64,000 bases of DNA from positions 3,839,497 through 3,903,496 of the forward strand of contig OY848921.1 of the NCBI GenBank assembly GCA_963693285.1. The letters run 5' to 3'. The DNA is from Xestospongia muta (Eukaryota > Porifera > Demospongiae > Haplosclerida > Petrosiidae). The position numbers and the translations under genes are program-made. Position 1 is the first letter of the stretch; the number at the start of each line of letters is the position of its first letter. This document shows positions 39,201 through 51,200 of this stretch, one piece after another. Below the pieces are notes generated by a model. That model saw nothing but the letters and a program-made list of their open reading frames with translations, ran no database searches and was not told the origin of the DNA.

Positions 39201-42200
39201 AGGTCCTAGGAGTGGTGGTTTGATAGTATAGACCTAATTCCAAATAATTTTATGTTTGTGTCTTGTTAAACAGTCTGGTTTTTACACTACATGTACCATA
39301 CATTTATAATATTATTATTATGTACACAATGTATGACTGTAGTATGTTTTACATGACAAAGTGGACAGATAGAAACAGTTTATTGTGATCAGAATATGTT
39401 TATACAATTAGTTTAGACGTTAGTAATGATGTTTTACAATTTACAGTTTGTTTGTTTTACAATAGGATGGATGGACAGCCCTTCATTATGCAAGTTATAA
39501 AGGACATGTACATGTTGTTGAAGTATTAGTTAACCATGTAGCTGATATCAATGTTGTTACTAAGGTAATTCAGTTAGTGTTTTTAACACTGTAGTTCATA
39601 ATTTTTTGGTTTTGTTCATGAATGTTTGTAATCTATTTTAATCTGTGTACCACTACAATGTTCCATACTGAACGTTGTCTGTTCATTTACTTCATTTTGA
39701 AAAATGTCCTTTACATAGTCCAGATAGTCATGATTTTCATCTTGTTGTCTTTACATAGTATCTTAAGGAAAACGTTAATTATCTTTCAAGGGCCATTTTA
39801 GTTGAATTTAACCAGTTTGATGTAATGAAGCAGGGCAAAGACACTTTAGAAAAGTGTTCAACACAAACACTTAATTAATAATGCTGTGCTTGATCACGGA
39901 CACTTGTTTACTTTTTACTACTAAGAACATAATAACTTCAATCTTCTAGTATGATTTTAGTCTTTAAGCACAAGCACTGAACGTTTTTAGCATAATGTTT
40001 ACAGGTCTTCAAAGCATTAGAAAAAGTGCTTTAGTTAGCTAAACTGTAAAAACTCTTGAGTGTTGGTGCCATCTTGTTAGAGAATGTAATATAATAATGT
40101 CTAAATGTATAACATTGTCTGTAGTACTTTTATTTAATTTATGTTTTATTTTACTCTATGTTTATGGTGCTGTGATTACTTGTCATCTTAATGTGTCCTT
40201 TAAAATATTATAGTCGGTAAGTGTGATATAATAGTATAATTTCTAAGATTATGTAGTTCAATATTGTCATTTTATTTACTACATTATTGTTTTTTCTCTA
40301 TATTTACGCTGCTATGAAAACTTATTATCTTGATGTGTCCTTTAAAATATAATAGTCGGTAAGTGTGATATACTGTAGTATAATTTCTAAGATTATGTAG
40401 TTAAATGTTGTCATTTTATTTACTACATTATTGTTTATTTCTCTACATTTACGGTGCTATGAATACTTATGATCTTGATGTGTCCTTCAAAATATAATAG
40501 TCGGTAAGTGTGATATAATGTAGTATAATATCTAAGTTTATATAGTACAATGTTGTCATTTTATTTATTACATTATATTTTTTTTCTACATTTATGGTGC
40601 TATGAATACTTATGATCTTGATGTGTCCTTCAAAATATAATAGCCGGTAAGTTTGATATAATGTAGTATAATTTCTAAGTTTATATAGTACAGTGTTGTC
40701 ATTTTATTTATTACATTATATTTTTTTTTCTACATTTACGGTGCTATGAATACTTATGATCTTGATGTGTCCTTCAAAATATAATAGGGGGTAAGTTTGA
40801 TATATTGTAGTATAATTTCTAAGTTTATATAGTACAGTGTTGTCATTTTATTCATTACATTATATTTTTTTTTCTACATTTATAATGCTATGAATACTTA
40901 TGATCTTGATGTGTCCTTCAAAATATAATAGTTGGTAAGTGTAATATAATGTAGTATAATTTCTAAGTTTATATAGTAGTGTTGTCATTTTTTACTACAT
41001 TATTGTTTTTTTTCTCTGTATTTATGGTGCTATGAATACTTATGATCTTGATGTGTCCTTCAAAATATAATAGTTTGTAAGTTTGATATAATGTAGTATA
41101 ATTTCTAAGTTTATATAGTACAGTGTTGTCATTTTCTACTATATTATTGTTTTTTTCTCTACATTTATGGTGCTCTGAATACTTATGATCTTGATGTGTA
41201 CTTCAAAATATAATAGTTTGTAAGTGTGATATAATGTAGTATAATTTCTAAGTTTATATAGTACAGTGTTGTCATTTTATTTATTACTTTATTGTTTATT
41301 TCTCTACATTTACGGTGCTATGAAAACTTATGATCTTGATGTGTCCTTCGAAATATAATAGTCGGTAAGTGTAATATAATGTAGTATAATATCTAAGTTT
41401 ATATAGTACAATGTTGTCATTTTATTTATTACATTATTGTATTTTCTCTACATTTACGGTGCTATGAATACTTATGATCTTGATGTGTCCTTCAAAATAT
41501 AATAGCTGGTAAGTGTATAATAATGTAGTATAATATCTAAGTTTATATAGTACAATGTTGTCATTTTATTTATTACATTATTGTTTTTTTCTCTACCTTT
41601 ACGGTGCTATGAATACTTATGATCTTGATGTGTCCTTCAAAATATAATAGTCGGTAAGTGTGATATAATGTAGTATAATATCTAAGTTTATATAGTACAA
41701 TGTTGTCATTTTATTTATTACATTATATTTTTTTTTCTACATTTATGGTGCTATGAATACTTATGATCTTGATGTGTCCTTCAAAATATAATAGCCGGTA
41801 AGTTTGATATAATGTAGTATAATATCTAAGTTTATATAGTACAGTGTTGTCATTTTATTTATTACATTATATTTTTTTTTCTACATTTATGGTGCTATGA
41901 ATACTTATGATCTTGATGTGTCCTTCAAAATATAATAGTTTGTAAGTGTGATATAATGTAGTATAATATCTAAGTTTATATAGTACAATGTTGTCATTTT
42001 ATTTATTACATTATATTTTTTTTCTACATTTATGGTGCTATGAAAACTTATGATCTTGATGTGTCCTTCAAAATATAATAGCCAGTAAGTTTGATATAAT
42101 GTAGTATAATTTCTAAGTTTATATAGTACAGTGTTGTCATTTTATTTATTACATTATATTTTTTTTTCTACATTTATGGTGCTATGAATACTTATGATCT

Positions 42201-45200
42201 TGATGTGTCCTTCAAAATATAATAGTTTGTAAGTGTGATATAATGTAGTATAATATCTAAGTTTATATAGTACAATGTTGTCATTTTATTTATTACATTA
42301 TATTTTTTTCTACATTTATGGTGCTATGAATACTTATGATCTTGATGTGTCCTTCAAAATATAATAGGGGGTAAGTTTGATATAATGTAGTATAATTTCT
42401 AAGTTTATATAGTACAGTGTTGTCATTTTATTTATTACATTATATTTTTTTTTCTACATTTATGGTGCTATGAATACTTATGATCTTGATGTGTCCTTCA
42501 AAATATAATAGCCGGTAAGTTTGATATATTGTAGTGTAATTTCTAAGTTTATATAGTACAGTGTTGTCATTTTATTTATTACATTATATTTTTTTTTCTA
42601 CATTTATAATGCTATGAATACTTATGATCTTGATGTGTCCTTCAAAATATAATAGTTGGTAAGTGTAATATAATGTAGTATAATATCTAAGTTTATATAG
42701 TACAGTGTTGTCATTTTATTTATTACATTATTATTTTTTCTCTACATTTACGGTGCTATGAATCTTATGATCTTGATGTGTCCTTCAAAATATAATAGCC
42801 AGTAAGTTTGATATAATGTAGTATAATTTCTAAGTCTATTTATTAGTATGATGTTGTTATTTTATGTGTTTTGGTATATTTTCCTAATATATGTAAATGT
42901 ATTATCTTAATGTTTTCAGAAAGGATCTACTCCAGTCATGTTAGCAGTAATGAATGGACACAAAGATGTTGTATTGCTTTTAATGCAGAAAGGAGCCAAT
43001 CTAGGCCATGTTAACAAAGTAAGTGTTCACATACTTATCTTATATTATGAACTATGTATAACTGAAAGTTAAAAAGCAAGTTATTTGTCCTTAAAAGACT
43101 GTCATTATGTGTTATATAAAGGTTCAATTATTTTTGATATAATAATGATAATATGATACAAAGGTCTTATCATAATTTGATAAAAAGTGATAAATGTTCC
43201 TTTCATTACTTGTACATCTATTAGTTTTCAAATTAATGTCACTAGAGACCAAGAGATGATGAAACGTCTTGTTTTTCATAATTGTTTGAATGACCAGTTG
43301 AGGAGCACATATAAATGTAGTAGTAAAGCTTATAATGTAAAGTGATAACTTGTTGAGTTTTAAGTTGTTATATTGCAATAGAAAATAGAGAAACAGTGTT
43401 TGTCATAGAAACTATAAATATTTGTAATCTACTTCCTATTGTTGAATACCAGTATAGGTATTTGTATGTTGAGGTAATGACTTGTACATAGTATCTGTTT
43501 GTCCATTAATATCTAATGTTGATTATTAATGGACTAGTTTATCTGTTTACTAACTATTGTTTTTACAACAGTTAATGAGATTATTTAAGTCTTGTTTTCC
43601 ATCCTTTTGTCTCATTTGTATGCTTATTGATAAAGTTAACAAGTATACAATTTAAAGGTTGTCATTGTTTATTTTATAAATATAGACAGAAAAGTAACAC
43701 TATTTTATTACATGTAATTAACAAACATATATGATGATAGATATTGCAGTGTATTAGTCAATAATATATCAGGAAGTCATCTATATAAAGTACAAAAGTG
43801 ACAATAGTTAACAGATAACTTAACATAAAGAGCTATATGTTCCTAGGTCCTAGGAGTGGTGGTTTGATAGTATAGACCTAATTCCAAATAATTTTATGTT
43901 TGTGTCTTGTTAAACAGTCTGGTTTTTACACTACATGTACCATACATTTATAATATTATTATTATGTACACAATGTATGACTGTAGTATGTTTTACATGA
44001 CAAAGTGGACAGATAGAAACAGTTTATTGTGATCAGTATATGTTTATACAATTAGTTTAGACGTTAGTAATGATGTTTTACAATTTACAGTTTGTTTGTT
44101 TTACAATAGGATGGATGGACAGCCCTTCATTATGCAAGTGATAAAGGAGATGTACATGTTGTTGAAGTATTAGTTAACCATGGAGCTGATATCAATGTTG
44201 TTACTAAGGTAATTCAGTTAGTGTATTTTACACTGTAGTTCATAATTTTTTGGTTTTGTTCATGAATGTTTGTAATCTATTTTAATCTGTGTAACATTAC
44301 AATGTTCCATACTGAACATTGTCTGTTCAGTTACTTCATTTTGACAAATGTCCTTTACATAGTCCAGATAGTCATGATTTTCATCTTGTTGTCTTTACAT
44401 AGTATCTTAAGGAAAATGTTATTTATCTTTCAAGGGCCATTTTAGTTCAATTTAACCAGTTTGATGTAATGAAGCAGGGCGAAGACACTTTAGAAAAGTG
44501 TTCAACACAAACACTTAATTAATAATGCTGTGCTTGATCATGGGCACTTGTTTACTTTTTACTACTAAGAACATAATAACTTCAATCTTCTAGTATGATT
44601 TTAGTCTTTAAGCACAAGCACTGAGCCCTTTATAGCATAATGTTTACAGGTCTTCAAAGCATTAGAAAAAAGTGCTTTAGTTAGCTAAACTGTAAAAACT
44701 CTTGAGTGTTGGTGCCATCTTGTTAGAGAATGTAATATAATAATGTCTAAAAGTATAACATTTGTCTGTAGTACTTTTATTTAATTTATGTTTTATTTTA
44801 CTGTATGTTTATGGTGCTGTGATTACTTGTCATCTTAATGTGTCCTTTAAAATAAAATAAAATAAAATGAAACGTCTTGTTTTTCATAATTGTTTCAATG
44901 ACCAGTTGAGGAGCACATATAAATGTAGTAGTAAAGCTTATAATGTAAAGTGATAACTTGTTGAGTTTTAAGTTGTTCTATTGCAATAGAAAATAGAGAA
45001 ACAGTGTTTGTCATAGAAACTATAAATATTTGTAATCTATTTCCTATTGTTGAATAGCAGTATAGGTATTTGTATGTTGAGGTAATGACTTGTACATAGT
45101 ATCTGTTTGTCCATTAATATCTAATGTTGATTATTAATAGACTATTATATCTGTTTACTAACTATTGTTTTTACAACAGTTAATGAGATTATTTAAGTCT

Positions 45201-48200
45201 TGTTTTCCATCCTTTTGTCTCATTTGTATGATTATTGATAAAGTTAACAAGTATACAATTTAAAGGTTGTCATTGTTTATTTTATAAGTATAGACAGAAA
45301 AGTAACACTATTTTATTCATCAAACTGGTTCAATTTAACCAGTTTGATGTAATGAAGCATGGAGAAAACACTCTAGAAAAGTGTTCAACACAAACACTTA
45401 ATTAATAATGCTGTGCTTGATCATGGACACTTCTTTACTTTTTACTACTAAGAACATAATATCTTCAATCTTCTAGTATGATTTTAGTCTTTAAGCACAA
45501 GCACTGAGCCCTTTTTAGCATAATGTTTACAGGTCTTCAAAGCATTAGAAAAAGTGCTTTAGTTAGCTAAACTGTAAAAACTCTTGAGTGTTGGTGCCAT
45601 CTTGTTGATTTTGTATGAATGTATCACAATTTGTCAAGAAATCCATCACAGAACTAGTTTAGAACTCGTCTTCAAGTTAGCAATAATCCAATCCTTTTAA
45701 GCAGCAGCAACAGTATCATCAAAATAATCTGCCCAAATTTTACAATAGTTTTATTTTTATTTCATGTTGGAACAAATTTTAGCTAACTGGGTGTGATTTT
45801 GGAAAATTGCTAAGATTAATACATATTAAACCTAGAATTAAGGTATATAACCATTGATAAATAGCAAATATCAAAGATTAAATGTCAATGAATGTAATAA
45901 GGTAATACTAGTTGTAGAAAGTTTGTTTTATGTTTGAAGTAACTCATTTCCACCTTTTATTTACTGCATTACATCATATATTGAAGTATGCTTATGCCAT
46001 TGCCTCTAACCTCCTTTTCATATACTTATAACTGGCAATATTATAATAATCATTAACCTTTGGTATTATAATTTTGATTTCTTGTTATATAGACCTACAA
46101 AACTATTCTCTACATATCATGTTATAATGGTCATGATAAGGTTGTTCAAGTTCTTCTAGATGCTGGTATGAAAGTGAATGTTCCAGATAAGGTCAGCAAC
46201 ATATTAGTATATATTAGTAATTATAGCTGTCCATAATTTATAACACTATACTCTGTCCAAGTTCAGTTGAGCTACCCAGACATGTTAATATCTTTGCCGT
46301 TTTACGTGCTATTCACATAGCAATTTATATATAAAATTTGGCTATCTAGTGCTACAAGAAAGTAGCAAACTATAAAACTCCATACATTTTTAATGGCATA
46401 CCTTCATCATACTTTAAATTACACACCTTCGAATAACACTTTTCACCTTGAGAATTTAGCCGTGTGTTATGTGACAATTCAAAATTACAGTTCTAATTAT
46501 ATGAACAGATCTTCTATTATAACAATTATCACTATTAAAATAGTAATGAGGTATTGTCTTTTTGCAATTTAAGGCAGCTATAAAGCTACTGTGTTTCTTT
46601 AAAAAAGGAGGAAAACTGATTATTCCTAGAATCTCTTTATTGGAGTTGAAAAAGCAGCTCCACCAGTGTCAACTTTCTCTTTCTATAGCCTCTTGATGCT
46701 GGCACATGAATCTCCTGTGGCATCAGCAGTTCGTTTAAGAGGTCCTTGAGTACATTGACATTTGCAACAACCTCTTTTGTTTGTGACCTCAGTCTCTTTT
46801 CCCTTTGCATCTTCATGAACATGAGGAAAACTTGGCTGTTTGCATGACATGCATGTGAACAAGTAATGAATAACAATGAAATGTACTTCAGTGCTAAGTG
46901 CATAGAATAGGTGATAAAATCCTCACCTTACATACCATGCTTAAAACACCTTTTTTAATGAAGGGCTCAACTCAACTAGAAGAGAGTATAACTATATCAT
47001 TATGTACCTATGTCACACATGTTATTAAATATGCATATATCTAATAGTTATTTATTAAATGGAGTTTTAGTGTTTAGATATATGATTAACATAAAGTCTA
47101 TAACTTAAAACAATCCAATAAGACTAGGTAAAGGCAATGTCATCTATATTAACTCTTTTGTTCCTGTTGGAAATGTATTAACTCACAACAAGATCCACAA
47201 ACAATCCATTGTAAAAGAGAACATAGAGAAATCATTTTACAACACTATAATCAAACAACGCAAAGAAAGAAGCTAGCATGTTCTACGTTGCACCCACAAA
47301 CATTTATAATTACCATTTTTATATATAGCAGGGTTCTCCCCAGGATTAGACAAGTCATGGTTGATAAGGGAGGATGTTGGGAGCAAAGGCCACCACCAGT
47401 GTGCTTTAGCACACAAAAAATTAGGGGAGTCTGGGGGCATGCTCTCCCAGGAAACTTTATATCACTTCTGGTGCATTCTCATGTAATTAAATATATTATA
47501 ATAGTTGAAAAATGAACTGCAGAACCATGATATAGATTTGCATAAAGTCAGGAGATCTTCAAGCCAGAGCTTGTTTTGTATTGATAGGTTTCTGTTAGAT
47601 AATGACATATAGTTTTGATTGACTTTACAGTTTTAAGAAGAATTTCAGATACTATGATAAGATTTGAGCTAAGACTTAAAGAGTAAAGAGTCAATTCAGA
47701 GGTTGAAGGTCATTCAGGAGCTCAGTGATCCTTAAAATGCTTTTTAACACATTAAAAAGGCCCAAATAATGGATTGCCTTCCCTAAATGATCTCACTATG
47801 TGTAGTGAGATTTTAACAGTTGAACCATCTCTTTTAAAACATCGTTTTTAAATTAATAGTTCTGTTTTAGCATTGCAAGGGTGTCACTTGAATAATACTT
47901 CCTCTATAATTAGCAGCATTGCATTATCAACTAATAATGAAGATCCTATACCAGCAGTCCTATATTTTTCTAATAACTATTAGATGAACTCTTGGGCAAT
48001 TGTCCAAACTTACAAGTTAAGATGATATATATGTATGCATGACTAACCTATTAAGGGATTAACTAATAAAGTCACTATGCACATAGTGTCTGTGGAAAAA
48101 CATAGCTATAGAATGCTAGGAATATAGGCAGACAAGCACGCTAGTGAAAATGTGAGATCACACTTTCAACTTAATCTTCCTCCCAGTCAACATCCTTTAG

Positions 48201-51200
48201 TCCTTTGAGATAGTTTTCTTCTTTTTTTTCATGCAAGAGCTCTTTGTTCTCTTTCATCATTGGTGTATATAATGTACCCAATTTCTTGGTTGAATACAGC
48301 AACATCAACCTACAATTAAGTACATATTTGTGGCATTATTACAGTATTAATTATTAAATATATCCCTGCCTGGATTGTGTTTTGGACATAGAATGTCTTG
48401 GGCTCTGCCCTAGACCAATTTTCTCTGTATATCTCCTTTAGGCAAGGAGGTATTTGATACTTATTAAGTATTCCTCTGATGTTTATATCAATATTATAGT
48501 CTTTTTATATGTTTATTATGTCTTTTAGTATGGACGTTTGCCACTTCATGCAGCATACTGGAGAAACAATGTTGTCATCAGAGACATGTTACTTCATGCT
48601 AATGCCACCAACTTGAATGCTGTACAGGCTGTAAGTCATAATTATATAATTTTTACAGATTTGTATATGTACACTGCCTTTGTCTTTAACTTATTCTCTG
48701 TTTGGAGTGCTCATTATGATTATACATTGTTTGTGTAATAATAGCATTGACAAGTACATAAACACAAACAAAGCATTTCCAGATATTCATGTATCAAACA
48801 ATTGCAAGATGGGGAAAAATGTTTTGAGTGGTAGTTGGAAAATAAACATGTTTAGTGTAGCAATTAAGATAATTGCACATTTTCAAGTTTGTATTGTAAG
48901 TATGAATGCATTGTATGTATGTGATGTACCTAAAATGTTAGAAGTCTTCTCTGTTAAAAAAAAATAAAAAATTTTGCCTTTTCTATTCAGGACACTTCAC
49001 TTTTAGAATCTTCAAAGAATGGCCGTTTGGAAGATATTAAGGATGCTTTATTGAGAGGAGCTAATGTTAACATTGGAAATGATGTATGCTGACTTAATTG
49101 TTATTAATATTGTTAAGTAGAATCTATAAGTATATGTATAGGTTGATTGTTTACCACAACCACAAAAGTTGTATTGTAGATATAGTGTGATGTGATGTGA
49201 AATTTGTACCCAAACATAGTCAAAGAAAAGGAATGCATGTTAAATACTCTTTGTGCATGTACATAATTTAAAAGGTGTGTGTATGTTGGAAATAGTATGC
49301 TCTTGAAGTGTTTCCTTATGGGAGAAGTAATGTCCCCCTCTCCTTTGATGACTTATTATAGGCTATAAACTGATTTCATCCAGACTTTTAAGCCTTACCA
49401 TTTAGTGGGTGTTCATACATCTGGCAAACTTGATGCTATTTGCTTTAGTAGACAGGTCAAACTCTTGCTGTAATATAAACATATCATGATAGTAGTTGGC
49501 TTTCCATTTATAAAGGCCATAAAATATTGTCATGATAATTGACTAACCCTGTTACTTTATTATAATCACATCATTGTAAAAACCCAGTCTATGTTATTGT
49601 CATCTACTCAAACATCTGGTGCATGTATTTATACACAAGCAGTATTTAGTTGGTATCTTTTGCTAAATGCCTGGGTACAAGGCTATAATAAAGAGCTAAG
49701 TGCTTATTATGTCCAAGTGCCTTTTTGTTGTCACTTTGATCTTCTATATGGCATCATGTGTATATCTCATTTTTCTAGCAAAATAAACCTTTGCTAATTA
49801 TGTTGATTAAATATCAATCTTTGTACTAAAAAATGTTTTGTTTATGATTGTTGATAACTAGAAGGAAACATAATGCATTTATTCAAGCACTTTCATGTCA
49901 TTTACTAACTTGCATGTGATATGCGTTCATATTTGCCCTTTTACATACATATAGGAAGGCCAAACTGCTTTGTACATTGCATCTAAGAATGGTTATAATG
50001 ATTGTGTTCAGCTACTTCTTGAATTCCATGCTAATCCTGATATTGCTGATCATATGGTAAGTTACAGCATACATTTCATTTAAACCAGTGCAAAAAGTCA
50101 TAAAAGAAATTAAACTGTACATTCTGTCATATAACTACTGATCAGTACTGCACTACATCTATATAATGTTTATAGAATTTGTAAATCATATCAATAGATC
50201 CAAATAAAGCCAGTCACTTTATCTATGATGTCTTTTAAGTATAATCTTTCTATACTGCAAATTCAATGAATTTTTTTAGTTGTAGTTTATATTAGCTCTA
50301 AGTATTAATATGAGAACATGCATTCAACTAATCTTAGCCATTTCATCTGATATTTCAATATTTGCTATCGTTAATGTATACCTTAGTTTTCTACTGCTAT
50401 ATACTGTAATTGAGTTACTTCGTTTGCAATGACTAATGATTTTCAATACTTTCATAGTCTATTGAGCTAGAATCTCTTTTTTTGCTGGTACATGTAAAGA
50501 GTCTAGCAAATGTTACATCAGAACTTCAATTAATTGCTATGAACAAAAAACATAGAAGTCATATGCACATCATAACCTCAACCTGGAATCTGATTGGACA
50601 ACTGTAATGTAATCAAATGACCTTTATTATATACCCTTTTTTGCATCAGCAAAAAACAGAATCTAGCTCAATAGGCTAATGAAGGTAGCACCTACAAACT
50701 TAATGTGATAGATAAGGTAAAAAACATTCTCTAAAATTAGCTCTGCTTAATCAGTTCACATTCATTGTAAACAGACTTTCATTAAAACGTACTTTAAAAG
50801 AAAAAGTGCTTAAATTATGCTGGCTATTTGTCTATCGACAATATAGAAATAAGTTGAGGCACTTTTCAAAATGTCTAATCCTCATTCCTTCAAAAACATT
50901 CAACCAATTTATATTTATAGCATATGCTTACAAAATAAATAGCTACCTTCCTAAATACACAACAAACATATTGTTCATTGGAAGTAAATTACAGAAATGT
51001 AGATATATAATGAAGTATTTCAATCATGATGTTTTAATATGAAACAAATGGAATGTCACTTGTTACAGTTTAATTAAATACATTTTATTTTTTAGAATGG
51101 TGACACACCCCTTCATCCTGCTTGCACGCATTGTTATCATGAGGTTGTGAAATCTCTTTTGTCATCAGGAAAGGTCAACCCGATGGCTAAGAACAGTTTC

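Larger units (their letters stand above)
46192..48528 (+). other. Intron (2337 bases)
   Basis: Holds a mobile-element-like patch (about 47330-47470) and minus-strand coding-like segments, listed separately. The remainder is AT-rich without recognisable content. Confidence 0.55.

Noticed and set aside
49591..49797. 68-codon plus-strand frame in an ankyrin-gene intron
   Set aside because: No domain, no fitting splice sites, and out of phase with flanking exons.
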